From Albifimbria verrucaria (Eukaryota > Ascomycota > Sordariomycetes > Hypocreales > Stachybotryaceae), in contig JAHREC010000062.1 in NCBI GenBank assembly GCA_020081605.1, positions 186,001-250,000 of the forward strand: a DNA stretch of 64,000 bases, written 5' to 3'. Positions 36,381 to 48,998 of the stretch are shown here, piece by piece. Each line of letters starts with the position of its first letter. Within the stretch, counting starts at the first letter, position 1. A program made the position numbers and the translations under genes. Below the pieces are notes generated by a model. The model searched no databases. It worked only from the letters and a program-made list of their open reading frames with translations, and was not told the DNA's origin.

Positions 36381-38658
36381 CTAGTTACTGGACACGGATC
36401 TCTTCTTACACGCTGCGCATCCAGGAATCAACTGTGCCCCAACACCATTTAATGTCGGCGTTACTTTATCTATGAGGCCAGTAAGACGGTTGAACTTGAG
36501 TTTATCAATTGTCGTCTCTCGCCTTGTTCCGTTTCCATTAGGAATCCCGAAGCGGTGGTAGGCAATGTACCAGTCGTCTGTACTTGGAACATTGACGATG
36601 GAGCTATGCCCAGTGCCTAGGATACCCAGCGAAACATTCTTTTCCAAAATCACTCCATGATAGGTCCATGGACCCTCAGGAGTGGTACTCGAAGCATATC
36701 CTACACGATAGTTCTCAGATCTTGTGTCGTCAATAGAATAGGTCAAATGGTATGTTCCGTTTCGGTAGACCATGAAGGAAGCCTCACGATAGCCGGTCAA
36801 GCCATTCATGTTGGCAGCTGTATCCCAGTTGACAGAAACCATATCATCGTTCAATTGCGCATAAACCGGGGTACCGTTGCCCCAGTAAATGTAGTATTTG
36901 CCTGATATAGGGTCGTGGAATACGTGAGGGTCGATAGGTGAGCCGCTGGTTCGGACAGCCTCGGTGCCCTTAATCATGGATTCAGTAACCGCAGTGAAAG
37001 GTCCAGTAGGTGATGCTGAAATAGCGACACCCATGTTCTTTGCATTCTGGATTGGATTATGACCACTGAAGTAAAAGTAATACTTGTCTTCCCGCTTAAT
37101 GATTGTTGGTGCCCAGGCGTTGCCTGCTGCCCAAGGTACGTTGCCATTTGGCCCATCCAGGGTGAGGAATGGATTCACAGAACGAACCCAGTTTACCAAA
37201 TCTCGTGACCGCCATACGTAAAAGTCCTTTCCACCCCAGTTTGGTACACCGTCGGTTGTGGCGTATATGTAGTAATTGCAATCGCCATCAAAGACCACAA
37301 TGTTGGGATCAGCAAAAAGCCGGGCAGCACTGGTCCAGAGTAATCGTCCTCCTCTTCCCCTCCCTCACTCGCTTCTCTTATGGCCTTTAACTCAGCAGCT
37401 GTAACTGGTAGCACTGTACCATGGCGAGGGCTTCTTGGAAGGTTAAAAGAATCGGGAACTGTCCAGTTCGGCTTCGAAATATCTGTTGTAGCAAGTGGAA
37501 TATAGCCCCGATCGACATACTCATCGACAAATAGATAAAACTTTTCGCCGTGAATATCACGAGGGTTCGATTTGAAGATTGTAGGACCTTCAACTGCTTT
37601 TGTGCCTGCTTTTCGGCCAATACATGCTGTCACTTGAGACCACAGCTCAAGGCTGCCTCGGAGACTGGTAGAACTCTCTTGAATGATGTCGCTACAGCCA
37701 GTCCCACCTGCACCTTCATCTTTAGTAAAGCGAAAATAGGTCCCGTCTTCTTCCAGCACAGTCGAATCGATGCGAGACATGCCTGCATCCTGCCAAATGG
37801 TGGGCTCAGTAAAGGTTCTGAAATCCTTGTGACTGCATAAAGCATGCGGTGGTAGCTAGCCCCTTTGTGATCAACATCCTGTTCGTCATAAAGTGACGAT
37901 GCCCAGAAAACAACATAGGCTCCTAGTTCCTTGTCGTAAAATGCCTCTGGAGCCCATGTATTACCAGCATTTTCAGGTGACACACGCACATGACGCTGTT
38001 CTGACCAATGGATTAAGTCGCTGGACTCCCAGATCTCCAAGTATTGACTTCCATGACGAACTGCCGAGTCCCAAGATGTCCCACTGCCGATAGAGAGGTC
38101 CGTAGCGATCAGATAAAATGTATCTCCTTCCGGAGAACGAATGAGGAATGGGTCTCTAAGTCCCTTTGTTCCTTGAGAGGAACGAACAGATGGCTGCCCC
38201 TCATTGAGCTCTATCCAAGATAAAGCATTGTTGCCATTGCTAGCCGCAAAATATATGTTTTCTCCCGCACGTGAACTATTCGTGAAGTAGGAAAACAAAT
38301 ACCCCTCAAACTCCGCCAGCTGAACCGCTGCTTTCACACGGGCATCGAAAAGTCGGTCGTATTTAGTTCCATCATCCGCAATTATGGAGGCTGTCAGGCT
38401 GATGTTGGTATCCTTTTCTTGTCGGCTGACCCATCCGTCTGTTGAAATGATATTCTCATTAGACGAAAACCAGGATATCTCCAGACCTTCAGAGGTCCCG
38501 TTCGGTAGATGAATGTTCCCTTTGATATTCTCGATACCGTGCACTGTGATGGCCTCGAGGGCTGCTTTGACCTGCTCGACTGGACCGCCACAGACCAAGC
38601 TGGCAACCATCAGCCACAGGCTGACAATGCTGAGATGCGGTCCCATGATGAAAGCCAA
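36381..38658 (-). CDS. Secreted protein with two GH43-like five-bladed propellers (two frameshifts)
   Basis: Predicted arabinan/arabinoxylan-acting glycoside hydrolase, about 760 residues, no intron. Signal peptide within the first 25 residues (LSIVSLWLMVASLVCG). The N-terminal half has GYLFSYFTN, LRDPFLIRSPEGDTFYLIAT, EIWESSDLIHW and TWAPEAFYD, a GH43-like blade pattern. The C-terminal half has ADPNIVVFDGDCNYYIYAT (base Asp), DFYVWRSRDLVNW, WAPTIIKREDKYYFYFS, SPIDPHVFHD (Asp) and GYREASFMVYRNGTYHLTYS (acid Glu). The tail is CAACKKRSVSSN. One-base losses at 37825-37826 and A5 37314-37318 split it into three reading frames. Substrate not determined by motifs. Confidence 0.83.
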
Positions 38659-39977
38659 ACTGATTGTAAGTGCTCGTTATTCCTCCAACTTGCTCTCGTA
38701 CTTATGAGCTTGAGTTTGCTCAATGCACCAGGGTTAGTCGGTGTCGGCATAGCTCATGGAGAGACAGTTCGGCATATCAATGTGCGAGGGATTTCTTATT
38801 ATGAAGTGAAAGTTCTCAAGTAAGGACGCTCTGCTGGTCAAGTGGAGACTTATCTTCCCCAAGCTTCGATCTATGCGCCAAGATTTGGGGAATTGAGGGG
38901 ATGCAGGATGCGCTCGAATCAGACCCCGCAGATGGAAAATTGAAGTCGTGCATATGTGCATCGATTTCGGCATCTAAGGAACAATTACATCCCGTGAGGG
39001 TGCTATAAAGCACTGAAAGCAATTGGAACAGGCTGACTGAGGAGTACCTATTTGCTCAACAAGCGCGACATTATCACACTTGGTAATGTTCCAGACATGT
39101 AAGTGTACTGTCATGGTTGACAGTTTGGCAGGGGCCTAGAAGAACTCTGTTTTTGAACCATTCATATGCATGACTTCGCTTTCCATTTGCGAGATCTGGC
39201 TTCGTACCCCTCTTTATGTCTTCCCAAGGCTCGAGAGTGGTAAAGGGTATTATTATCACCGTTATGGTCACACTTGTCATTGTTTGACGATAGCAGGGGT
39301 CACACTGAACACCCTCGGCTGCGGCATCAACAAGCCAGACCATTTGCGCCACCTTTATAATTCGGAGAATAATAGACATGTCGTCAATGTGGGAATGGAT
39401 GGAGGCTCAGCTGGGCAACGGCTGGGTTAGAAAAATTGTGGTGGGTAGTTTGCGTGACAGAAGGTTTAGAAGTTCATGACAAGTTTCATCTAGGTGCACG
39501 TCACGAAATTGAGAGGCATCCACTTGCAATTGAGAGTTGAGGCTGGAAGCTGATTCAGCAATAAAGGCGTAATGAACCACGCGTTCTCGTGTGATCGACC
39601 ATACCTGCATGTCATTCTTGATGCAGATGCACTGTTTGGTGTCGGACCTACGCCTGTCATTACATGATGCAAGCCACACGAAGTATCAAAAGTGCCGTCA
39701 AATTTGACCCATTGGATTTATGCCTAGAAAATGTGACCAGGTTCCAGATAAAAAACATCAAGACATAAGACTTTCTACAAGTTTCTTTATTTGCTAAAGA
39801 AAAGCACTATAAGAGTGGCATTGTATGTTGACATGTTGTACACCTTGGCTCAGTAAGCCGTCTTGTTGTTACAGTAGATGCGAGTGAACTTGACGAGAAG
39901 TTTTCGACATCCTCGCATATGATCGAGTAATGCTTTGGCTCTGGTAAGATACCAAGCCGCAGGTTCATTCGAACAGT
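38659..39977. other. Spacer between GH43-type gene and TMEM14 gene
   Basis: Promoter of the GH43-type gene plus sequence without recognised genes. Frames at 39074-39379 and 39407-39679 lack family features. Confidence 0.45.
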
Positions 39978-40442
39978 TTAAACACCGAAGCGAAACTCTC
40001 TGAACTTCTTCTGGTAGTAATACGTCGATAGAGCGCCGGCAAGACTGAGACCAATAGCAGGCCTTGATTTGCCCTGTGTAGCGACCATTCTCTGAGCACC
40101 AGCTCCAAGCAAAACAACGCTGCTACCCAGCGCAAGCTCTGCGCCGTAGTCCTTATTCTTCTTGAGGAGATATCCTAGCGAAATCATCAGCACAGAGCCT
40201 TCCAAGGCGCAAGGCGCGTGGAGACAAGGGTGTTTCATCAAAACTTACCAGCACACGCAAAGCTGGCACCGAGGGTCAGGCCAGCAATGAGGGATGGCTT
40301 GGATCGTGTTCGGACAAATCCGAACGTGCCGCCGGCGGCCACTGTACAATATTCATGTGAGCATTGGCATTGATGGAGAGGCGGATTCTAAAGTTCAGAA
40401 CTCACGAAGGCCTGCCAAAGTGAAAGCAGGGTGCTCAGCCAT
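39978..40442 (-). CDS. TMEM14 / UPF0136 small mitochondrial-type membrane protein (intact)
   Basis: About 107 residues with four hydrophobic helices rich in Gly and Ala. Three exons: 40442-40406, 40341-40249 and 40174-39978, with GTGAGT and GTAAGT donors; splicing gives MAEHPAFTLAGLLAAGGTFG and later RSKPSLIAGLTLGASFACAG, YLLKKNKDYGAELALGSSVV, MVATQGKSRPAIGLSLAGAL and YYYQKKFREFRFGV. The KSRPSLIAG-type repeats are diagnostic of TMEM14. Mammalian TMEM14C acts in mitochondrial porphyrin handling; the fungal role is not established. Ends at 39978. Confidence 0.9.
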
Positions 40443-41788
40443 TGTTTTGTGTTGTCCAAGGTGTGAAGACGATGCCCGTGGGAATGGTTACGAGGCTGAA
40501 CTTACGAATGGAAAAGATGATCAGGTTTTGGAGACTTGTCTGCTGAGGTAATCAAATACCTTTGAAGAGAATTGATAGGTGAATCGGCCCCTTAGTAGAG
40601 GAAGAGTTCTGTTATGTAAGCGGCCCCGGTGATTCAGGACCCAATTGTGACACAGGGGATTCCTCAGTGGTCTGTCCAGTGGCCATAGCAGTCACCGAGC
40701 CGGAGAGCCACTGTGGACAGCTCTTGGTCCAACGGCTCGAGGTACGAACGTTAGTACCCACAAGGCTTTACTGCAGTGGGCTGCTATAAATGGATGGTTG
40801 TGGCTGCTTCTAGCCAATCGACCGCTGCGATCACTGTAAATTAGGTCACTTGCTTCAGTACAGCCACTGAACACATCATCGTGGCCGCTTACATTATCGT
40901 TCCCGCCAGCACCAGGGATCCTGGCCCTGGGGAAAGACGTACTGGGCGGGATCCTTCATGTTAGTGCGCATGTAACTTACAACGGACATGGCAGTTAGGA
41001 TGTCTCTACTGTCAAGCACTTTTCCATCTGGAATATTCATAGTCAATGGGTGGCCTCTCATGTATTGAATGGCTGGCGTTCTTAACTGTTTCCATGAGCA
41101 GTCACCACCTAGCCTCAAGGCGAACGAAAGCCACCATGGCCGCCCTGAGGAGCACATTCTCTGCTAAATTGAGGCTACAGGCCGGTCACAAGTTCTTCAA
41201 ATAAGGTTGCAATCTTACAAAACTAACCCCATGTTGACAAACGATCTTGGGCAATATTGGAGGATTGAGGCTGTGTTATGCAGCAGGACAAACCCCGTCC
41301 AGACGTTCTCCCAAGATAGGCTGCCAAATACTAGCAGTGCATCTACATAACATCATCACCAGTAATCCAAGGAAAGGTGACTTGGTTTTGAATGAACTGC
41401 CCGTGTACCTCCCTATGAATCCTGGGTATCATTGACGCATCAAGTCGCCGTCTGGCCACTTCAGAAACGCATTAACAAGCTTTACGGAAAATGCCACCAA
41501 CCTGCCGTTTGATCCGGCAAATTAGTGTGAAAATGCAAAGCTTAGCTGGATTGACCTCAGTAGCGTGAGATAGATTCGACTACTAAATCGTAAAACCGAA
41601 AATCAGTATTCATGTGAAGATGGTGTTTGGAAGAAAATTGACGAGCCGGAGAGAATGTGTGAATTGGAAGCTTGCCTACGACATTTTAAATAGGTATATA
41701 TATGTTTGTGAACCCTCACAGAAATTACTGCTTAACTCACAGCCACTAGTTTCATAAGGTCAAAATTGAGTCATTTTGCCTACTTTCA
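40443..41788. other. Spacer with one uncertain minus-strand frame
   Basis: The minus frame 40894-41157 contains NIPDGKVLDSRDILTAMSVV followed by GTAAGT, which could be an exon end; the plus strand has a CACCATGGCC start context at about 41136 with only 22 codons. Neither was recognised. A TATATATATG box lies near 41696, before the LsdA-like gene. Confidence 0.3.
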
Positions 41789-41810
41789 TCAATTAACGTC
41801 AGTTAATTGA
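41789..41810 (+). repeat. Perfect 9-bp inverted repeat in the leader of the LsdA-like gene
   Basis: TCAATTAAC, loop GTCA, GTTAATTGA. It ends 14 bases before the start codon at 41825, so it could form a hairpin in the mRNA leader or be a dimeric protein site. Confidence 0.6.
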
Positions 41811-41824
41811 ATAGTTTCGACAGT

Positions 41825-42984
41825 ATGGTCTACTCTAAAGGAATTGCCATGACCGCGGTCCTTGCCACTCTGGCTTCCGCTGGGATTGTGCCTCGAGCAT
41901 TCAGTATTCCTGATCAGGATGGATTCCCTAATTCTGATAGCGACCAGCAAAAGGCCATTGGCTTACAAGCAGGTGGTCTACTTCCTGATGGTCCCCTGCC
42001 CCAGTCTTTGGATGCTGCAAGCACCACAGTTTTCCAGCTTGTCGCGTTCAACGAGCTTTTTGAGACTGCATACTTCTCATCACTCCTTCAGAATATTACT
42101 AGTAAGGTTGCAGGTTACGAGAAGAGTGACAAGGCCATTGAAGATACTGTCCGGGCAGTATTAGCTGTAAGAAGTCCCTTTGATGTTGTCTTCTCTTTTG
42201 CATGCACTTACTGGGGTCAATCTGTAGCAAGAAGAGCTTCATGCTCTCGGCGCCATTACTATTCTCAAGACGGCAGGAGAATTTTGCCCTACTCCGTGCC
42301 AGTATCAGTTCCCCACAGCAGGTCTCGTTGACTCGGTTTTCTTTGCCGAGGTTTTCACTGTCGCTGTGCTGGGTGCACTTCAAGGCGCCAATGTGCTTCT
42401 CTCCAAAGGCGGGCAGCACGATTTAGTTCAGCTCATCTCGTCAGTCATCGGCCAAGAAGGCGAACAAAACGGGTATTACCGCTACTTCCTCAATCGAATT
42501 CCATCCGAGAAACCATTTTTAACCTATGTCCCCGCCGCGTTCGCCTTCTCAGTGCTTCAGGCTGTGGTAGTACCGGGCTCTTGCCCATACGACCTCTCAC
42601 GCATTAACCTACCGATATTCCCCTTGCTTTTCCCGAACAATCGTCCTGTTCCAATTGATCTTCTCAAGCCTGAAGACCAAATGATCACCTTTCAGGGAGA
42701 CCTGTCAAGCGCAACCAATGCTCGTGGATATGTGGGAGGATCAGGAAATGGATTGTTTCTGACCTACACAACGGGACAGCAGCTACCTATCTCAGTAGGT
42801 ATTAGCAATGTAAGCTGGAGCGGAAATACCATTTCCTTCGACGCAAACTTCCCTACAGCGAACACGTCATGGTAGGATTCAGCCATGCGGCTCTTACCAC
42901 AACGAACAAATTCGACAGCGCTGAAGCGGTGGCTGGAAGTACGCTTGTCGGCCCTGCTCTTTGCAGGTCAATAACCGTATTTGA
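41825..42984 (+). CDS. Ferritin-like secreted protein of the LsdA/Rds1 family (two frameshifts)
   Basis: Homologue of fungal 'late sexual development' / stress-induced Rds1 proteins, which carry a ferritin-like fold but have no proven catalytic role. ATG 41825; MVYSKGIAMTAVLATLASAG is the signal peptide. Ferritin-like metal-type residues are in FNELFETAYFSSLLQNIT and QEELHALGAITILKTAG. Intron 42167-42227 joins VRAVLA to QEELHAL. Later: GLVDSVFFAEVFTVAVLGAL, VPAAFAFSVLQAVVVPGSCP. One-base losses at C3 42851-42853 and near 42959-42962 precede the end QVNNRI, stop 42982-42984. About 365 residues. Confidence 0.85.
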
Positions 42985-44858
42985 GACGTATGAGAGTCAT
43001 TGGATGGTATCAGCTACAATTGGCCAAATGTTAAGATTCAATAGCAATGCTGGGCACACCAATTTAGTTGAGTATTCTCATCTCAAAAAGTTTGGGCAGT
43101 CAGGGTTAGTGAATGATAACTTTATGTGATCAATTAATGCAGCCTTAAACTTACTCCGGATAAACATAGTGGGAACTGCAGGATGAACAAATTTTCGTCT
43201 GTTTAGTGTTATTCAAGTGCCACTGAGATGAAGGTTACACTAAGTCCTGTGAAATAGTCGATTAATGACTTCATGAAGTCAAATACGGAATCTGACTCCC
43301 TCAGTAGAGGCATCAAGTTTCCTGTTCTAGTAGCGACAAGGGTATCTAAACGGTTCACTGGTCATAACTACTCCAAACTGTGTAGCTCAAACCAAGTCTC
43401 CCCATATCATCTCAGTGACTCCTTGATTCTCCTCGCCATGATTTATGTCTGTCTGGCATCAGAAGAAACTCGTAATAGGACTTTGTCTTAGCTAGTCCCC
43501 AATTTAAGACGTTTCTGTTACGTCTTGTTAAAGGGATATCACATTAATAAGTCAGCAACTGTCGTATGTAATGGTTTCATCTGGATTAGAGCTCCTATAT
43601 TCTTAGATTATCAACAGCTTCTAGTTTGAAGCCACTAAGTAGAGCCAGGACATTTATTCTAGTGCGTTAAGACATGCTGTATAGGCCTAGTCCATGGTAT
43701 CTTAATGGAGGCTCGACGTAACCTTAACAGCCACCCTGCGGCAACTTAGTCTGGTGTAACTCTCCAATCTTCGTACCGAGGCCATAACGCCTCGATCGGT
43801 CGATTCAGACTTTAAAGAGGTCTACTATAGTTCCATGTATGGCTCTCGGGGTCTGAAGAGCAGAGGCCACTACAACCTTCGGTTGGGAGCAACACTAACA
43901 TGTCCGCATTTCATGGTTTTTGCTATGCCTCTTTACCTAAAGTAAATACAAAGTATATGTAATTGCAAAATAGTCGATAGGTAGCTGGTCTAGCATGAGT
44001 GGACTCGAGCTGGCCAGCAGGGGAAGACGTGTGTTATTGGGGATTCGGTGGAATTTTCGAAGTAGTGGTACAATTTGAGGTGACGTTGAGAGTGTTAATT
44101 CATTATAACTAATTCGAGCTGTCGGTCGCATATTTGGGACGGAAAATATCCACTTCATCACATAGAGCGATGCTGTACTGTTGAGCAGGGGATCGTTGTA
44201 CCTATAAATCTTCATAGCCAACATGGAGACCCTTGGCTTTCTTGTCGGTATTGATGAATCAGAATTTGTATTTAATAAATGGTAAGGCTCATTTAGAGAT
44301 GTACATTACTTTATAGACTAAAGTTACTAGTACATTGAACCTCCAATCTTCGCATGAATGGGTTTTGTCGATATTGATCAGGTTTCAAGGATCACTAAGA
44401 TTCACGACTGAAGCTGTAAGACATTCATAGATCAGCCCCTATATTGTATTGGCCAATTTCGCCTCCAACTATACAGGCTCTAGGTATTTTGATGATGCAA
44501 GGCGACGCTGCCCTTGCTCGACCCTCATGCCTTCAATCAGCTCGCAAAAAGCTTCAACTCTAGTAAATCCTATTTATCAGTGACCTCATATCGTTTTGTT
44601 GATGAGAATATGTTTACCACTTAACATTATGACCATTCCTGATACAATAGATGAGATTAGAGCTTTGGAGTTACATATACTACAAAACATCACCAATGCC
44701 CCAGTCTTTTATAAAGTAGGAATAACAAAGTCACCATAATTTAATGATCTGTCACGGCAATGGAGAATTTAAGGCTCGCATATAAAATTACCGAAAGCGA
44801 CGGGATCCTCAATTTGAACCACAATGTAATTCTTTTGTGCTATCTGCCTGAGTACAGT
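42985..44858. other. Gene-poor AT-rich spacer
   Basis: No gene recognised; the minus frame 43937-44224 lacks motifs. Confidence 0.4.
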
Positions 44859-45959
44859 TTATTTGGGAACACACTGGGAGTAGTAATCGTTCAACTTGGT
44901 GCAAACTCCTCAGCGCAAGAAGTAGAGCCGGTGAAGTTTTGACCGCCACACTGAGCATACAAAGCCTGACCTTGGCTGTTACCACCTCCGTTGGCGGGTT
45001 GAGTTGGGGCGGCGCCGGCACGTGTAGTAGCAGTGACCAGGGTGGTGGGGGCCGGAGCAACAGAGGAGGCAGCGTCCTCGCTGGCAGGTGCAGAAGGAGC
45101 GGGAGCAGTGCCTCCATTGCCAGGAGAAGTAGGTGCTGGGCTGTTACCACCGTTGCCAGCGCCAATAGCCAGGGCCGGTCCGGGGATAGGGTAATCGGAG
45201 TTGGCTTGGTAGACGTTGAATAGGATGCCCGGGTCAGCAGCGGTGTACAGAGAAGTAGCTACGACACCAGCGGGCTTCTCAGAGCCGGTGCCTGTAACCT
45301 CGAGGTTGATGCACTGGGGATAGAGCTGGGCTCCATTCTGGCGATTGCCCTCGTGGAGGGCGACAATCTCGTGACGAAGGACATATGAGCCTGGCGCCAA
45401 GGAGGCTGGAATGGTTGTGGTCCAAGTCAAGCCATCGTCAATCAGCTTGTCGGTTACCCAGCGGCCTGGGGCGTTGGAACCGTCAAGAAGACCACCCTCG
45501 TTGATCTTGAAGAACTCCAACGAGGTCTTATCAACAGTGCTGCAATCGCCGTTGCATGATGCCAAGTAATCGATAATGGGACCAACATGGGAAGTAGGCC
45601 TGTAGCATTGTCAGAACGGAGACCGAGGTGGGCCAAACGATATCGCTCAAAGACTTACCAGGTGTCCCATTTAATTGAGATAGAGTCACCTGCAGCAACA
45701 GTGGCCGACTTTGCAGCGTTGGTGGCGCCACGGTGGCACACGATGTCACCAGAGCTCAGGGCATCGGCCAAAACAAAACCGTTGTCGGTGACGGTTGTCT
45801 TCCAACCAACGCTATCGGCAGAGGGGTTGCCAGGTTCGAAGCCAGGAACTCCTTGCCGTTGATGCTAATAGAGACCACGTGGCCGTGGGCTGACACGAGG
45901 GCAGGGGCAGCCGCAAGAGCAGCAAGCAGAAGAGAAGTTGGTGTCTTGAAGGAAGGCAT
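44859..45959 (-). CDS. AA9 lytic polysaccharide monooxygenase with C-terminal CBM1 (frameshifts)
   Basis: Secreted copper enzyme acting on cellulose. Signal [20 protein letters not shown] then [14 protein letters not shown], so the mature chain starts with His. The second copper His is in [14 protein letters not shown]; the axial region is [20 protein letters not shown] 90-residue Pro/Ala/Thr/Gly linker leads to CBM1: [18 protein letters not shown], then [15 protein letters not shown]. Intron 45600-45658 (GTAAGT) lies just before PTSHVGP. One-base losses at 45842-45843 and 44907-44908; after the second the CBM1 completes with stop 44859-44861. Different subtype from the other AA9 gene. Confidence 0.9.
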
Positions 45960-48139
45960 GTTGATGATTGTTATCGGGATCCTGATAGGCTTTTGCGGTT
46001 AATAAAGAATGTATTCGACTTGCGAATCAATAAAAGAATGAACTGCAATCAATACAGACAACGAAGGGAAGACCAGCGTGGAAAGCTGATGGTAGAATGA
46101 ATGTACAACAAGAGTGAATGACAAAGTGGTGTAGAGAAAGGAAATCCATCATCCGAACTGAGCGACATGGCCTTTACATATAGACGTTTACGGATAATTG
46201 GGGGTTCACTCTTTGGAGCATACCATTTACCCTAGTCGCTGTAACAGTTCGCGGTAAATGTTACGAAACGCCTGCCGCCAGACGCTAAAAATTGCCAGAC
46301 CGTGGCATCCCTGTTGGGTGAGGATTTCCATCCACAAGTGGAGTCAACACGGGTTTCAAAGTGCTGATGTTGAGTAAGAAACTACTGGTACAAGGGGAGC
46401 ATTGACGCTTCCAAGCAGCCGTACCGTCTGATGTTTTCGGATCAAGCATCTATGAGAGTAAGTCAAACAGCATTCTCTATTCAAAATGTAAAATTTACGT
46501 GTCTAAAAATCCTACTCTTGCTTTTCAAACTGGAAACATCGCTGTGATGAAGCGCTTAAGAGAGACAGTGTTTACTTGCGGCTGAGTGACTTGGGCAAAA
46601 TCACGCGGAAGGCATCGAATCCGTATGCACGGGACAACTTGATTACTATGCCTTGAGTTTACCCAGTAAACGCGGCAAAACTTGGCGTTTCAGACTCGCC
46701 AAACAGGCGTCAGATGAAACTGTGCAACCGCATAAGCGACCCACACCCAGAAAACTGGGTGGAAGAGAAGTGTGCACTCCTGAGACTTGACCCATAAATA
46801 CATTAGGGAAATGCCAAGTCGTTGCCAATACGCCAGAAGTTAATTGGCAACAGGGGCTTGCTTGCAATGCCGTGCCCACTCCAAATCCTGTTATCAAAAC
46901 TACAGACCAAGCCTGTTGTTACATTTGAAGGATTGCCTTGACTTTGAAACTCTATTTGGTAACGATCAGTTCTCAGCCAAGATCGTGTTGGCAGCTTGGG
47001 ATCAGATGGCGGAAGCGACTGGTGGCTGTGCAGATTATCACCCTTTTCAGTCGCCAAGTGTTTCCCTTTCCGTTGCTCTCACCAAGAGTTATATCACCAA
47101 AATTTTAACAATCTTAGGGTTCCGTTCCTTGTATCACGGAAATTGCGTCCTTGATACTTTATGTCTCATGCATCTATTAAAATGGTTTCAACCTTTGTCG
47201 CTTCTCCAACCTGGCCGCGGCCCGGGTCTACCTTGCGAGGGTTGTAAATTGAGGAAAAGAAATACCGAATGTCTTGGAATTAAGCTCATTACGTGAACTT
47301 AACAATTCAAATTGACTGCCGAGCGAAACTGGGATACGAGTAGGATAGACCGTTGCCCGCACCAATCCCGTCTCTAATTTACATGGTCCATCATCATTCA
47401 AGCTCGGCTAACCAAGTCGACGCGTCGCTCAGCCTCAGCGAGGCTTAGTGCCATGCTCTGACAGCTTGGCACGGGAAGAAAGTATTTCTGCCGGAATTTG
47501 TTGTGGAGTGTGCTATGGACACAAAGCCGCAGATCCACTCTGCCATTGCCGTCGGCATCGGCATCCTCAGATACCTCGTAAGTTGAGGTCACCTAGCTAT
47601 ATCGTCACAACGCTCGTTCACTCCATATATAGAATCGTTCTTGTTTCCCATCATTCCAATGGCATGTCCAGAGAACAAGTCTACTGCTAGCCACTCTAGT
47701 TAAGACCTTTCTGTGTGCCTCGTCCGAGGTGAAGGAGCCTACCCTACACCGTGACGGTAGTCAAATTTGATAGACGTCGCTGGCAATATGTAAAGAAGGA
47801 CGTTGCTCCTCGCTGCCAGAACTTTTCGGGGATTAATCTAGTCACGATCATGTCCTAAATCCACCTTATGATGAGCACCATGTCTGGTCGACGCAAATCA
47901 CCGTCAGGTGTCTCGAATGAGACCCTTTCTTAAAGGACTGTTCTTGGAATATTTAGATAGTGTGAGACTGGCATATTTATGGAACAGCTAAGGGACTACA
48001 TGCATTCAGAGATTGGCCATATTCAAGGTGGCTTTATCGAAAAGGATTTTGGATAATTGTCGGCACTAATTTTAGCGTTTTGTGATATCTTGAGACTTCT
48101 TTTTGGCCTGAATTGTACCACCCCTCAAACACAAGTTGG
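45960..48139. other. Spacer between AA9-CBM1 and cutinase
   Basis: No supported gene. A 150-codon plus frame (46844-47296) ends with a Cys/Lys-rich patch that does not have zinc-cluster spacing. Confidence 0.4.
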
Positions 48140-48998
48140 CTAAGCCACTTGACCTGCAACCCAAGCGGCAGCGTCGGGGACGTCTTCTTTATAGGTGGTA
48201 TGGGGGTTGTTGATGATGATGCCTCCATTGCAGATGTTATCATCCACGTGGCAAATGACCCGAGTGCGAGAAGAAGGAATTCCACCAAAAGCCTCTTTCT
48301 GTTTTGGATCACCGAAAGTGAGAACTAATTTTATGTTAACTGGAGAAACAAGCGATTCCAGATTGTTGACAGCATACCTGCAGTGATTCGAGAAGTTGCA
48401 GCGGCAGATAAGTCTTTTGCACCATTATGAACAACTTGAGCGCCTTGGCTATATCCACTTAGGACGATCTTTGTACTGGGACATTGAGTAACAGCCTAGA
48501 ATCACAGGACGTAAGCAAAAGCCTTGCGAACAATAGATAACATACTCTTTCAGTAAGCTGGACTAAAGTCTTGCTACCAGCGGGATCACCGCCTACAAGA
48601 AATCCGGCCGCATTAGCAGCATAATCTACTCCCTGGACAGCTAGATTGTCTGCTCCAACCAGTGATACAACTGCATTGAGGAACACTGGACCCAAGGTAT
48701 TTGTAGCGCCGAGATTTCCAGCCTGTGAGGTGCCTCGCGCATATATTATTGTGATCTTACGACATGGTGTGCCGTCAGTGAGCTGCTTGGAGGTATCGGT
48801 GGTGTAATCGCGAGTGCTCAACAGTGAAGTAGTTGCCGACTTATCTTCAAGCCTGGAACTGAAATAATTTTCAAGCTCAGCTAAAGGGAACTCAGGGTCA
48901 GAAGTCAGCATGTCAATACTATCCGCTCTGGGTTTGATGTAAACCGCGGATGTTGAGCATGTCCAAAGCAAACCTAGAAGCAACGGAAAGGCCTTCAT
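48140..48998 (-). CDS. Secreted cutinase-family esterase, CE5 (intact)
   Basis: Serine esterase of the cutinase/acetylxylan-esterase family. Signal MKAFPLLLGLLWTCSTSA from ATG 48998. Markers: CRKITIIYARGTSQAGNLG, LGPVFLNAVV, AVQGVDYAAN, then GYSQGAQVVH with the nucleophile Ser, VICHVDDNIC with the Asp, and PHTTYKED with the catalytic His. Three exons; the first ends before GTATGT near 48546, the second ends ITA before GTATGC. Spliced phases hold and the stop is 48140-48142. Length about 255 residues. Cutin versus other polyester/acetyl substrates cannot be decided here. Confidence 0.9.

Noticed and set aside
44939..45223. Gly/Ser-rich plus-strand frame
   Set aside because: Antisense shadow of the Pro/Ala/Thr linker of the AA9-CBM1 gene.
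47220..47280. Cys-Lys-rich text (LPCEGCKLRKRNTEC) resembling a zinc cluster
   Set aside because: Cysteine spacing does not fit Zn2Cys6 and nothing downstream fits a regulator.
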